Assembly: GCF_014385095.1 (NCBI RefSeq)
Contig: NZ_JACRTC010000001.1
Span: 706,903-770,902 of the forward strand
Length of the DNA: 64,000 nt
Direction: 5' to 3'
DNA from: Zongyangia hominis
Lineage (GTDB): Bacteria; Bacillota; Clostridia; Oscillospirales; Ruminococcaceae
A model generated the notes under the pieces. That model worked only from the letters and a program-made list of their open reading frames with translations. It ran no database searches and had not been told where the DNA came from. The position numbers were made by a program, and so were the translations under genes. Shown here one piece after another: positions 31,256-40,220 of this stretch (the first letter of the stretch is position 1; each line of letters begins with the position of its first letter).

Positions 31256-31735
31256 TTATTTGAAGCAATCTTCAAAAATCTTCTCAGCCTGGGAAGCGTC
31301 CCCGGCTACCACCAGCGCATAGTAATTGCCTTCACTGAGAATCACACAATTTTCCAACTTCGGCATCTCCTCGGGCACATAGTCCACAAAGCCGTCTTTT
31401 TGCTGCTGGACCCGGGCGTCGATGGCTGCCTTGAGGGCCTTGGCGTCGCCGCCGTCTCCCAGCTTAAATACGGCGATTTCCTCTGGGGTAGCGCCGGAAG
31501 AGCTGACAAACAGGGTGTATTCGTCAAGAGCGCTGGTATCCAGTTTCTCGTACTGTTTGGTGACCCGGTCGCCCTCCAGCTGCATCAGCTCGTCCTCAAA
31601 AGTAATGCCGTCTTTGAACTTCTGGGCGATCTCGGAAGTGGCGGGCTGTTTGGCGCTTGCCTTCTCCCCGCATCCGGTAAACACAACCATCACCAGCATG
31701 GCCGCGGCCATTAAAAGTGCAACTGTTCTTTTCAT
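31256..31735 (-). CDS. DUF4358-type lipoprotein
   Basis: A 159-residue exported protein with a lipoprotein signal peptide, lipobox VFTGC with Cys22, and a mature domain matching the DUF4358 pattern common in Clostridia (role unknown). Expected to be tethered to the outer face of the membrane. Four bases separate it from the upstream SGNH hydrolase gene, so the two are cotranscribed and may act together in the envelope. Confidence 0.75.
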   Translation of the reverse strand: MKRTVALLMAAAMLVMVVFTGCGEKASAKQPATSEIAQKFKDGITFEDELMQLEGDRVTKQYEKLDTSALDEYTLFVSSSGATPEEIAVFKLGDGGDAKALKAAIDARVQQQKDGFVDYVPEEMPKLENCVILSEGNYYALVVAGDASQAEKIFEDCFK

Positions 31736-31739
31736 CTGC

Positions 31740-32669
31740 TTATTCCTCCGTTACCACATGAGTTTTTAGGTAGTCAAACCATTTTTGATAATAATCGGCG
31801 CCAAAATGCATGCCGTCCTTGGGACTGGCCTCGTCGGGCAGGGCCCCCGCGTCGTTTTTGAAGCTCTCGGCCACATTGACGTAATAGACCTGCTTGTCCT
31901 TGGTCAGCGCCCGGATAGCCGCATTGTATTCATCGATCTTGGCATTGGTAATTTCCGGCTTCTTCTTTTCAAAATTGGCCGTCACCGGAAGTATGGACTG
32001 AATATAGACCGAAATACCAGGGTACGCCGATTTTATTTCGTCAATCAGCTTTCCATAATAACTGATGAACTTGTCCTTGTCAATCCAGCCCAAACCGTTG
32101 GCTCCCAACATCACATAGACCTTCTTAGGCTGGTAGCTTTTCAGCGCCTCGATGACCGTTACTTCGTTGCCGGCGGCGTCCTTGGCCGCCTTCTTGGTGA
32201 AGATGGTCTCCGGGTTGAGGCCCTTATTGGCCAAGACCGTGGCGTTGTCCATCATCTGATAGAGCTCGATGCCCTCGCTGATGGAGTCCCCAATAAAGAG
32301 TGCGTCGTCAAAATACTCCGATTTCACCCGGCCGCTCTGGGGAACGGGTTCCCCAAACACCACCTGGGAAGCGGGCACGCCGCCTGTGGTCTCGCTTTCG
32401 CTGGAGCTGGCATCCTGACTGGAAGAAGCGCTGCTGGAGGTCGACTCGCTGGTGCCTGGCGCCGGAGAATTGCTTTCAATAACCGCGGGCAAACTGCTGC
32501 TGGAGGAAGACGAATGCTCTGGCTTTTTGCCCTTTTCCTGTTGATGCTGCCATACCAGCGCGATGCCTGTCGCTAAAAGCAGTGCCAAAAGCAAAAATAC
32601 TAAAATTGGCACTGCATCTGAAAAACCTTTTTTTCTTCTATTTACATAAACTGGCCGTCTGTTTGCCAT
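31740..32669 (-). CDS. Membrane-anchored SGNH/GDSL hydrolase
   Basis: A 309-residue protein with a basic N-terminus, one membrane span (about residues 20-42), a low-complexity Ser-rich linker (about 50-105) and an extracellular SGNH-hydrolase domain: nucleophile FIGDSISEG (about 128), the Asn block VMLGANGLGW (about 190) and the catalytic pair in DGMHFG (about 290). Likely removes acetyl or acyl groups from cell-wall or other glycans; substrate unknown. The start at 32669 is a judgement (GGTGG upstream); in-frame ATG codons exist further up. Confidence 0.78.
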   Translation of the reverse strand: MANRRPVYVNRRKKGFSDAVPILVFLLLALLLATGIALVWQHQQEKGKKPEHSSSSSSSLPAVIESNSPAPGTSESTSSSASSSQDASSSESETTGGVPASQVVFGEPVPQSGRVKSEYFDDALFIGDSISEGIELYQMMDNATVLANKGLNPETIFTKKAAKDAAGNEVTVIEALKSYQPKKVYVMLGANGLGWIDKDKFISYYGKLIDEIKSAYPGISVYIQSILPVTANFEKKKPEITNAKIDEYNAAIRALTKDKQVYYVNVAESFKNDAGALPDEASPKDGMHFGADYYQKWFDYLKTHVVTEE

Positions 32670-33009
32670 ACCATCATTTCCACCCTTTTGTATCAAGTCA
32701 AATAGCGGCTGTGCCGTCATTTTCATGGAGCCGTCCCCTCTGTGCTCCATCCTCATTGCCGCCAAGAATAACAGCGAAAAAATTCTATCAATTGGGAGCA
32801 ATCCATAAAACCGATTGCACATGAAAAAACAGGCCGGATGAGGCTAGTATTTGTATTATACTATAAATGCCAAAGTATTTCATTAGTTTTCCAAAAACAA
32901 ATTTTTAAAATTCCGGTATCATTGACGTTTTTCCATCGATTTCGTCTTTGTTCTATCCCAGTTTTTTATTTTACAATACTCCTTTTTCCGTTTCTCCCCC
33001 GATAAAGTC
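32670..33009. other. AT-rich intergenic stretch before tRNA-Thr
   Basis: No gene seen. On the minus strand a TATAAT at about 32857-32862 may belong to the SGNH hydrolase operon, but no good -35 is present. Confidence 0.4.
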
Positions 33010-33038
33010 TTGACGCAAGTGTCAGGAGCTATTATAAT
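33010..33038 (+). promoter_or_regulatory. Promoter of tRNA-Thr
   Basis: TTGACG (33010-33015) and TATAAT (33033-33038) with a 17-base spacer, ending 15 bases before the tRNA. Confidence 0.75.
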
Positions 33039-33053
33039 AGTAAAGCAATCTTT

Positions 33054-33129
33054 GCTACTGTGGCTCAGCAGGTAGAGCAGCTGATTCGTAATCAGCAGGT
33101 CACCGGTTCGAATCCGGTCAGTAGCTCCA
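33054..33129 (+). tRNA. tRNA-Thr (CGT)
   Basis: A 76-base cloverleaf with encoded CCA. Acceptor GCTACTG pairs with CAGTAGC; anticodon stem GCTGA/TCAGC around loop TTCGTAA gives anticodon CGT; T-arm contains GGTTCGAATCC. Confidence 0.96.
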
Positions 33130-33138
33130 AACCCACAG

Positions 33139-33190
33139 AATCCGAGCCCATTACGACAGGTCTACCTGTTGGTGATAGGTTCGGATTTTT
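33139..33190 (+). terminator. Terminator of tRNA-Thr
   Basis: Outer arms AATCCGA and TTCGGATT with an inner CAGGT/ACCTG stem, followed by a T run. A further stem (AAGGGGCAA with TTTGTCCCTT, about 33211-33239) follows in an AT-rich spacer that otherwise shows nothing up to 33399. Confidence 0.7.
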
Positions 33191-33399
33191 GCTATAATTT
33201 CATTGTTAACAAGGGGCAAGCCATTTGGTTTGTCCCTTAATCAATTTGCATGATCAAAGTATAAAGCACTGGATATGTTCTATGGTATGTTGTATAATTA
33301 TGGAGTAAGAAAAGTATCGTTTTATGAAGTTAAAGGAAATTTCATAAAACATTACGGCTATTTTGTTTATTAAAATATGTTCAGACTAGGAGCAACGCC

Positions 33400-34191
33400 A
33401 TGCCGGTCATATATGAGCCTAAAGGAAGAGCAAATGAATACAGCCCATACGCTTGCAACCTTTATTTAGGCTGCACACATGGTTGCAAATATTGCTATGC
33501 GCCGCATGCGCTGCAGCGTACTGCGGAAAATTATTTTTACTCACCTTCGCCGCGAAAAAACGTCTTGAAAATCCTTGAAAAAGATTTACAGAAAAAGGCG
33601 TATGATCTGCAGATACTGCTATCTTTTATCGGTGACGTATACTGCGAAACCACTGACAATAATCAAACAACGAGAAATGCACTTATCCTGCTTAATTCTT
33701 ACCATACGCCGGTCGCGGTGCTTTCAAAGGGCGGAAACCGGATGCTTAAGGATATTGATGTGTTTCAGTCTTTTGGCAAGAGAATTTGCGTGGGGTCGAC
33801 GCTGACTTTTTTTGATGATGAAAAAAGCTTAGCATGGGAACCTGGAGCAGCGTCTCCGGATGAACGGATCCAAACATTAAAAGTTTTGCACGAAAGCGGC
33901 ATTCGCACGTTTGCAAGCTTTGAACCGGTAATTGAACCAAGCGAAAGTCTTCGGCTGATTGAAAAAACGCTGCAAGATGACAGCGTGGATCATTATAAGA
34001 TCGGAAAACTTAATAATTACAGAGGCTTAGACAAGGGCATCGACTGGCAGGAATTTTTAAAAAATGTGTTGGCATTACTGCGCCCTGCAAAGAAGCAAAT
34101 TTACATCAAAGAATGTTTAAGAGCCCTTGCACCGGACGTCCCGCTTTTCGAAAGTGAGACAGACTCCAAACGGTATATTGCCAGAACATAG
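33400..34191 (+). CDS. Radical SAM protein, SplB-related (COG1533-like)
   Basis: A 263-residue radical SAM enzyme with cluster motif CTHGCKYCY near residue 25 and the PKGRANEYSPYACNLYLGC lead-in typical of the SplB-like group. Its substrate is unknown. The gene is clearly AT-richer than its neighbours and uses A/T-ending codons, which with its place after a tRNA suggests horizontal gain. AGGAG lies about five bases before the ATG. It stands alone. Confidence 0.82.
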   Translation: MPVIYEPKGRANEYSPYACNLYLGCTHGCKYCYAPHALQRTAENYFYSPSPRKNVLKILEKDLQKKAYDLQILLSFIGDVYCETTDNNQTTRNALILLNSYHTPVAVLSKGGNRMLKDIDVFQSFGKRICVGSTLTFFDDEKSLAWEPGAASPDERIQTLKVLHESGIRTFASFEPVIEPSESLRLIEKTLQDDSVDHYKIGKLNNYRGLDKGIDWQEFLKNVLALLRPAKKQIYIKECLRALAPDVPLFESETDSKRYIART

Positions 34192-34821
34192 CTACTCGCA
34201 AAACAGCAGATTTTGTGTGGTAATACAAATGTAGAAAAATGAATATGACCGAACAAGCAGTGGCAGCGCGTGATGGATCTGTTTGTCGATGCGATATGAC
34301 GGTAAGATCGTTTTGCTCTTTTACTACAAAGCGGGTACGAAAATTTTTTTGGGGATGACATAGACTGTTTAGATTTAGATATTTTACGTGCACCACAAGA
34401 TAGAGTCAGGACGCAATTCGCGTTTGGGCTCTTTTTTGTTAACTCATCGTACTCGTGTCAGGACCGGGTATCTATTTCATCAACCCACCGGCAAGATGCC
34501 GGTCCCAAACGCGCTCCCCGTCTTGTGCAGAGAGCTTTTTCTTTTCCACGCGAACAATAACGCCCTTCTCCCTCCTCTAGGGAACGGGGCGCTATCTCCC
34601 ACAATTTTGCTTGGTAGAAAAGGGAGAAAGGCAAGTGGATATCTGCGGACGAAGTACAAAGACGGACAGTGACGGTCCAGCGACAGGCGCCCCTTGTCTT
34701 TTTCCGGCATAGGGTTCCTTCAGCTTCATCATTCGCCTGAATCGTCGCCGTGCAGAGGTGTTCTGTGCGGCTTTGTTCGGCTGCGGCTTCCTCCCTACCC
34801 AAAAGTAAAGGAGGAATTATC
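34192..34821. other. Long intergenic region between radical SAM gene and mgtE
   Basis: No intact gene recognised. To about 34390 the AT-rich composition of the preceding gene continues, with short open pieces that may be remnants (for example a frame ending KQWQRVMDLFVDAI). From 34390 it is GC-richer, with stems ACCGGCA/TGCCGGT (about 34487-34503) and AAAGACGG/CCTTGTCTTT with a T run (about 34659-34702), the latter a possible attenuator before mgtE. I did not find the M-box core. Confidence 0.4.
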
Positions 34822-36174
34822 ATGGAAAAGAAAGAGAATACCTTTGCGCAGTATCTGCAGCTATTGGAAAACAGGCAATACCGGCAGCTCCGCGTCGCCC
34901 TCTCGGATGAAAACGAGGTGGACATCGCAGACTTTATCGAATCCCTCCCTCAGGAGAAGGCCGCCATGGTCTTTCGGACCCTGCCCAAGGAACTGGCCGC
35001 CGACGTTTTTTCAAATTTACCCGCTGAGACCCAACAGGTCATTGTGGGTTCCATTACCGACCGGGAACTCGGCGAAATCGTGGAGGAGCTCTTCGTGGAC
35101 GACGCGGTGGACATGCTAGAGGAATTGCCCGCCAATGTGGTCAAGCGGGTCCTCAAAAGCGCTCGGCCCGAAACCAGGCAGCTCATCAACCAGTTTTTAC
35201 AGTATCCGGAAAATTCGGTGGGCAGCATCATGACCGCTGAGTTTATCGACCTCAAAAAATCCATGTCCGCCCTCGACGCTATCGAGCGCATCCGCCGCAT
35301 CGGCGAGGAGTGCGAATCCATCTACACCTGTTATGTGACCGATGCCAGACGAGTGCTGGAGGGTGTGGTCACCCTGCGGGAGCTGCTCTTGGCCCCCGAC
35401 AACGCCCGGGTGGAAGACCTGATGGAGGGCGATGTCATCACCGCACTCACCACCGAGGACCAGGAGGAAGCGGTCCAACAGCTGATGAAGTACGACTTCA
35501 TCTCCCTGCCCGTCACCGATCACGAGCACCGGCTGGTGGGCATCGTCACCGTAGACGACGTGATGGACGTCATGGAGGAGGAAGCCACCGAGGACTTCGA
35601 AAAGATGGCCGCCATGGCCCCCTCGGAAAAGCCCTACCTCAAAACCGGGGTCTTCACTCTAGCCAAAAACCGCATCTTGTGGCTATTGGTTCTTATGGTT
35701 TCCGGCATGATTACCGGCGGCATCCTGGGCCGGTTTGAGTCGGCCTTCGCTGTCATGCCGCTGCTCGTTACCTTCATCCCCATGCTCACCGACACCGGCG
35801 GCAACGCCGGCAGTCAGAGCTCCACCCTCATCATCCGCGGCATGGCGGTGGGCGACATCGGACTCAGAGATTTTCTCCAGGTATTCTGGAAGGAACTGCG
35901 GGTGAGCATCCTGGTGGGTGCGGTCCTCAGTATCGTCAACTATGTCCGCCTGGTGATCACCTACCCTGGAAACAACCTTATTGCCCTCACGGTGGCGTTG
36001 GCCCTCTTCGTCACCGTCATCGTGGCCAAGACGGTGGGCGGTATCCTCCCCATGATCGCCAAACGCCTCCACGCCGACCCCGCCATCATGGCCGCTCCCC
36101 TCATCACCACCATCGTGGACGCCGTATCCCTGGTCATCTATTTCTCCATTGCCCAGGCCCTGTTGCGGCTGTAA
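34822..36174 (+). CDS. mgtE: Magnesium transporter MgtE
   Basis: A 450-residue Mg2+ channel: N-terminal MgtE_N superhelical domain (about 10-125), two CBS domains (about 130-255) that sense cytosolic Mg2+, a plug helix, and five membrane spans (about 285-450). The selectivity region is PMLTDTGGNAGSQSS (about 335). AAAGGAGG lies before the ATG at 34822. Probably monocistronic. Confidence 0.94.
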   Translation: MEKKENTFAQYLQLLENRQYRQLRVALSDENEVDIADFIESLPQEKAAMVFRTLPKELAADVFSNLPAETQQVIVGSITDRELGEIVEELFVDDAVDMLEELPANVVKRVLKSARPETRQLINQFLQYPENSVGSIMTAEFIDLKKSMSALDAIERIRRIGEECESIYTCYVTDARRVLEGVVTLRELLLAPDNARVEDLMEGDVITALTTEDQEEAVQQLMKYDFISLPVTDHEHRLVGIVTVDDVMDVMEEEATEDFEKMAAMAPSEKPYLKTGVFTLAKNRILWLLVLMVSGMITGGILGRFESAFAVMPLLVTFIPMLTDTGGNAGSQSSTLIIRGMAVGDIGLRDFLQVFWKELRVSILVGAVLSIVNYVRLVITYPGNNLIALTVALALFVTVIVAKTVGGILPMIAKRLHADPAIMAAPLITTIVDAVSLVIYFSIAQALLRL

Positions 36175-36300
36175 CCCTATTTTTTTATTACTTCGCATAA
36201 AAAAATGATACGCAGGGGTATCCGTGCTTTGCACTCCTCCCCTTATGCGTGAATAAATAGTTCCGCTTCGCTCCGCTATTTTTTTAATAAGCCGAACCTT

Positions 36301-36342
36301 AACCAAGAGGCGCGATGCTCATCACATCGCGCCTCTTGGTTT
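36301..36342. terminator. Bidirectional terminator between mgtE and dtxR-type gene
   Basis: Near-perfect arms AACCAAGAGGCGCGATG and CATCGCGCCTCTTGGTTT. The preceding bases 36175-36300 hold AT-rich nested inverted repeats (CGCATAA/TTATGCG) and no gene. Confidence 0.8.
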
Positions 36343-36429
36343 ACCCTAGACTGGGCCCTCCCCCACTCCGCGGGACATGCCCATTTCCATAAATTTAATT
36401 ATTACATCCTATCTCTGCTCTCCCGGCTT

Positions 36430-36816
36430 CTAGTTTTCAGCTCCGCCCCCGGACCGGCGGGTGATGTGACTTTTGAGACAGCGGAAAGTCTCTTCGCTGA
36501 TGTCGTGCTCCATCCGGCAGGCGTCCCGGGCCGCTATCTCTTGGGTTACCCCCAGACGTACCAACCACTCGGTCAGCAAACGGTGGCGCTCGTCGATGCG
36601 CTGGGCGATGGCCAGCCCCGTCTCAGTCAGCTCGATTCCTCCCTCCCCGTCAATGGTGAGGTAGCCGTTTTCCTTGAGCAAATTCACCGCCCGGCTGACA
36701 CTGGGCTTGGAATATGCCAGATGGTGCACAATGTCGATGGAGCGCACCATTCCCTTCTCCCTTTTGAGCACCAAAATGGCCTCCAGATAATTTTCCGCCG
36801 ATTCTTGTATCTTCAT
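36430..36816 (-). CDS. DtxR/MntR-family metal-dependent repressor
   Basis: A 128-residue regulator: N-terminal winged helix (about residues 1-65, with AYSKPSVSRAVNLLKENGYL) and a metal-binding dimerisation domain (about 70-125) whose expected ligand residues are visible around EHDISEET. There is no C-terminal SH3-like domain, as in MntR. Divergent from feo, so it is most likely an Fe2+-sensing repressor of iron uptake. The start at 36816 follows AAGAGG; the frame is open further up without a better site. Confidence 0.87.
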   Translation of the reverse strand: MKIQESAENYLEAILVLKREKGMVRSIDIVHHLAYSKPSVSRAVNLLKENGYLTIDGEGGIELTETGLAIAQRIDERHRLLTEWLVRLGVTQEIAARDACRMEHDISEETFRCLKSHITRRSGGGAEN

Positions 36817-36963
36817 GGTTCTTGACCTCTTTGTTCCGATTTTCTCCCCCAAAGGGCAAAAAATTAGATATTTTTATCATCTTACCATAGGTCCCAGCCG
36901 GAAGCAAGATGCCGCTTCCCCTCTACTTTCCCACGAACCTGAGAAAAAAGTCCTTCGAACCTC

Positions 36964-37059
36964 TTGACAAATGCGGTTAGCATCGGTAAACTAACACTTG
37001 TAAAGAGGTTAGTCAAAGCTAACCTCAACTTTTGGACCGATAGTTAGCCGTATCTAACT
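36964..37059 (+). promoter_or_regulatory. feo promoter with repeated GTTAG-N6-CTAAC operators
   Basis: TTGACA (36964-36969) and TAAACT (36987-36992) with a 17-base spacer. Three repeats cluster here: an imperfect one across the spacer and -10 (GGTTAG 36975-36980, CTAAC 36991-36995), a perfect one GAGGTTAG-N6-CTAACCTC (37005-37026), and a perfect one AGTTAG-N6-CTAACT (37042-37059). Arms resemble DtxR/IdeR-type iron boxes, so the adjacent DtxR-type protein is the likely ligand. Confidence 0.7.
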
Positions 37060-37081
37060 CAAAGGAAAGGTGATACTGATT

Positions 37082-37291
37082 ATGCCGTTAACAATGGCCT
37101 CTTCGGGGGAAAGAAACGTCGTCAAAAAAATTGGCGGCAAGGATGAAACCCGCCGCTTTCTGGAAAGCTTGGGCTTTGTGGAGGGGGGACATGTAACCGT
37201 CATTGCGGACATGGGAGGTAATCTCATCGTCAACGTCAAGGACACCCGGATAGCACTCAGCAAAAGCATGGCCAACCGCATTATGATTTAG
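37082..37291 (+). CDS. feoA: FeoA family protein (first copy)
   Basis: A 69-residue SH3-like FeoA protein, a cytosolic partner of the ferrous iron transporter FeoB. It has the family pattern RRFLESLGFVEGGHVTVIAD and a C-terminal AL-KSMANRIMI. GGAAAGG lies upstream of the ATG at 37082. It starts the feo operon. Confidence 0.85.
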   Translation: MPLTMASSGERNVVKKIGGKDETRRFLESLGFVEGGHVTVIADMGGNLIVNVKDTRIALSKSMANRIMI

Positions 37292-37344
37292 CTAAAATAT
37301 ACGCACATACGTAAAGGGAATGAACGTAAGAAAGAGGGATCGCA

Positions 37345-37566
37345 ATGAAGACACTCAGGCAGACAAAGTGCGGAGAGACCGTCACCGTCCGCAAGCTAGC
37401 GGGTGAGGGCCCACTCAAACGTAGGATCATGGATATGGGGATCACCAAGGGAACTCCGCTCTATGTGCGCAAGGTGGCACCCTTGGGCGACCCGGTGGAA
37501 ATCACCGTCCGGGGGTATGAACTCTCCATCCGCAAAGGAGACGCGGAAAATATTGTGGTCGAATAG
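37345..37566 (+). CDS. feoA: FeoA family protein (second copy)
   Basis: A 73-residue second FeoA paralogue with KRRIMDMGITKGTPLYVRKVA and GYELSIRKGDAENI. Two FeoA genes before feoB are common in Clostridia. AAGAGGG precedes the ATG. A stem with arms CAGCGGGAGA/TCTCCCGCTG (about 37572-37592) follows before feoB. Confidence 0.88.
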   Translation: MKTLRQTKCGETVTVRKLAGEGPLKRRIMDMGITKGTPLYVRKVAPLGDPVEITVRGYELSIRKGDAENIVVE

Positions 37567-37606
37567 GCATACAGCGGGAGAATCTCCCGCTGATTTAAGG
37601 CCATAT

Positions 37607-37624
37607 GGTTAGCTATCGCTAACC
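37607..37624 (+). promoter_or_regulatory. Internal GTTAG-N6-CTAAC operator before feoB
   Basis: GGTTAG-CTATCG-CTAACC, the same perfect palindrome form as those at the feo promoter, 49 bases before the feoB start. It may add a second level of iron control inside the operon. Confidence 0.55.
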
Positions 37625-37672
37625 GTTAGGAAACAATGGAGTGCGCGGATATCCGCATCGAGGAGGTACAAC

Positions 37673-39847
37673 ATGTCAATTAAAATCGCGCTGGCAGGCA
37701 ATCCCAACTGCGGGAAAACCACCATGTTTAACGATTTGACCGGTTCCAACCAATTTGTGGGGAACTGGCCGGGCGTTACCGTAGAAAAGAAAGAGGGCAG
37801 GCTCAAAGGACACAAGGATGTAATTATCACCGATCTTCCCGGCATCTACTCCCTCTCCCCCTACACCTTGGAAGAGGTGGTCACCCGCAATTACATCATC
37901 CACGAAAAGCCGGACGTCATCATCGACCTGGTGGACGGATCCAACATCGAGCGCAATTTGTATCTGACCACCCAGCTCACTGAGATGGGTATCCCTGTGG
38001 TCATCGCCCTCAACATGATGGACATCGTGGAGAAAAACGGCGATCAGATCGACACGCGAAAGCTCTCCCAGGCCCTGGGATGTGAGATCATCGAAACCTC
38101 CGCCATCAAGGGAAGGGGTTCCAAGGAGGCGGCGGAGCGTGCAATACAAATCGCCAGGGAAAAATCGAAGACGCCCCACCAGCACACCTTCGCCGAACCG
38201 GTGGAGCAGGCCCTTGCCTCCATCGAAGAGCTGATCGCGGACAGAGTACCGGCTGAGAGTATCCGTTGGTTTGCCGTCAAACTCTTTGAGCGGGACGAAA
38301 AGGTCTTGGCGGAACTCTCCCTCCCCGCTGCTCTCAAATCCCAGGCAGAGGACATCATTACCCAGTGTGAATCGCAGCTCGACGACGACAGCGAGAGCAT
38401 CATCACCAACGAGCGCTATGAATATATCGCGGGTCTCATCAGCCGCTGCGTCCGTAAAAAGAAAACCGGGCTCACCACCTCCGACAAAATCGACAAAATC
38501 GTCACCAACCGCTGGCTGGCGCTCCCCATCTTCGCCGTGGTGATGATTTTGGTCTACTATATTTCCGTTAGCACCATCGGCGACATCGTCACCAACTTTA
38601 CAAACGACACCCTTTTCGGTGAATGGATCGCCGTCCCGCTGGAAAGCTGGCTCACCGCCATCGGCACCCAGGCTTGGCTGATCGGCCTCATCACGGAAGG
38701 CATCGTCGGCGGCGTGGGCGCGGTACTGGGATTCGTTCCCCAGATGCTGGTCCTCTTCCTCTTCCTGTGCCTCTTAGAAGACTGCGGCTATATGGCCCGC
38801 GTGGCCTTTATCATGGATCGGATTTTCCGCCGGTTCGGCCTCTCCGGCAAGTCCTTTATCCCTATGCTCATCGGTTCGGGCTGCGGCGTGCCGGGCATCA
38901 TGGCCTCCCGCACCATTGAGCAGGACCGCGACCGGAAAATGACCATCATGACCACCACCTTCATCCCCTGCGGCGCCAAGATGCCCATCGTGGCCCTGAT
39001 CGCGGGCGCCCTTTTCGGCGGCGCTTGGTGGGTGGCTCCCTCCGCCTACTTCATCGGCGTTGCCGCTGTGATTGTCTCCGGCATTATCCTCAAAAAGACC
39101 AAACGTTTCGCCGGCGAGCCCGCCCCCTTCGTCATGGAACTGCCCGCTTACCACATTCCCACCGTAGGCAACGTCCTTCGCGGCACTTGGGAGCGGGGCT
39201 GGTCCTTCATCAAAAAGGCCGGGACCGTCATCCTGTTGGCTAGTATTTTCGTCTGGTTTACTAAGAGCTTCGGCATGGTGGGGGGCTCCTTTGGCATGGT
39301 GGAGGATATGGATCACTCCATCCTGGCCGCCATTGGCTCGCTTATCGCTCCTATCTTCGCCCCTCTGGGCTTCGGCAACTGGCAATCCTCCGTGGCCACC
39401 GTTCTGGGCTTGGTCGCCAAGGAAGAGGTGGTCAGCGTGTTCGGCGTCCTCTACGGCGTCGCAGGCGACGCTCTGGAAATGGTGGAGCAGGGCGCCTTTG
39501 GAGGCCTTGGGTCCATTGCAGGCCATTTTACCGCCCTGTCTGCTTACTCCTTCCTCATCTTTAACCTGCTGTGCGCCCCCTGCTTCGCGGCCATCGGCGC
39601 CATCAAGCGGGAGATGAACAACGCCGGCTGGACCTGGTTCGCCATCGGCTACCAGACCGTCTTTGCCTACACCGTGGCCCTGATCGTCTACCAGCTGGGG
39701 CTCTTCATTAGCGGCGGAGGCTTCACCCTATGGACTTTCGTGGCCCTCCTCCTGCTGGCCGGCTATCTGTACCTGTTTTTCCGCAAGGGATACCAGGGCA
39801 AACAGTCCCTTCCGGTGCGTTCTGTCAAGGCCGCCAGCAAAGCCTAA
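37673..39847 (+). CDS. feoB: Ferrous iron transporter FeoB
   Basis: A 724-residue protein with an N-terminal G domain (G1 GNPNCGKT near residue 9, G3 DLPG near 55, G4 NMMD near 115), a helical spacer domain (about 170-265), and a membrane region with two Gate motifs (SGCGVPGIMASR near 403, LCAPCFAAIGAIKRE near 630). Imports Fe2+. GAGGAGG precedes the ATG. Confidence 0.96.
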   Translation: MSIKIALAGNPNCGKTTMFNDLTGSNQFVGNWPGVTVEKKEGRLKGHKDVIITDLPGIYSLSPYTLEEVVTRNYIIHEKPDVIIDLVDGSNIERNLYLTTQLTEMGIPVVIALNMMDIVEKNGDQIDTRKLSQALGCEIIETSAIKGRGSKEAAERAIQIAREKSKTPHQHTFAEPVEQALASIEELIADRVPAESIRWFAVKLFERDEKVLAELSLPAALKSQAEDIITQCESQLDDDSESIITNERYEYIAGLISRCVRKKKTGLTTSDKIDKIVTNRWLALPIFAVVMILVYYISVSTIGDIVTNFTNDTLFGEWIAVPLESWLTAIGTQAWLIGLITEGIVGGVGAVLGFVPQMLVLFLFLCLLEDCGYMARVAFIMDRIFRRFGLSGKSFIPMLIGSGCGVPGIMASRTIEQDRDRKMTIMTTTFIPCGAKMPIVALIAGALFGGAWWVAPSAYFIGVAAVIVSGIILKKTKRFAGEPAPFVMELPAYHIPTVGNVLRGTWERGWSFIKKAGTVILLASIFVWFTKSFGMVGGSFGMVEDMDHSILAAIGSLIAPIFAPLGFGNWQSSVATVLGLVAKEEVVSVFGVLYGVAGDALEMVEQGAFGGLGSIAGHFTALSAYSFLIFNLLCAPCFAAIGAIKREMNNAGWTWFAIGYQTVFAYTVALIVYQLGLFISGGGFTLWTFVALLLLAGYLYLFFRKGYQGKQSLPVRSVKAASKA

Positions 39848-39874
39848 TCTTCCCAACAGAAAGGGGTATTCTTT

Positions 39875-40036
39875 ATGGCAACTTTTATCATCGGCAGCAT
39901 TATCCTGCTTCTCATTGTACTGGCGGCCTACACCGTTTACCGCACCCGTAAAAAGGGCGGTTGCGCGGGAGGTTGCGCCGGATGCAGCGGCTGCTGCCAC
40001 CAGCACCCCGATGTAGATTCCCTCCATTCAAAATAA
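39875..40036 (+). CDS. FeoB-associated Cys-rich membrane protein
   Basis: A 53-residue protein: one N-terminal membrane span, a basic turn RTRKK, then CAGGCAGCSGCC, a cluster of five cysteines. This matches the small FeoB-associated Cys-rich family found after feoB in Firmicutes, thought to help iron handling at the membrane. GAAAGGGG lies before the ATG, 27 bases after feoB. It closes the operon. Confidence 0.88.
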   Translation: MATFIIGSIILLLIVLAAYTVYRTRKKGGCAGGCAGCSGCCHQHPDVDSLHSK

Positions 40037-40079
40037 ATGACTCCCAACCTTTCCCCTATTCCCAACTAACTTCCTTTGG

Positions 40080-40115
40080 AAAAGCCAGGCCTTCTTGAGA
40101 ATGCCTGGCTTTTTT
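40080..40115 (+). terminator. Terminator of the feo operon
   Basis: Arms AAAAGCCAGGC and GCCTGGCTTTT followed by more T. Confidence 0.9.
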
Positions 40116-40148
40116 CCGTATAAAACGTGAATCTTACGCTTTCCTCCC

Positions 40149-40177
40149 TTGTCAGTGCGGGTCATATCCTGTAAAAT
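40149..40177 (+). promoter_or_regulatory. Promoter of the diguanylate cyclase gene
   Basis: TTGTCA (40149-40154) and TAAAAT (40172-40177) with a 17-base spacer. It falls inside the upstream extension of the open frame, supporting the downstream TTG start. Confidence 0.65.
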
Positions 40178-40220
40178 AAAGAAGAAACCACGCGCTATAC
40201 GGGAAGGAGGTGCACCGCTG

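Noticed and set aside
34390..34821. M-box magnesium riboswitch before mgtE
   Set aside because: The conserved M-box core sequences were not found by eye; only simple stems are seen. A covariance search would be needed to exclude a diverged form.
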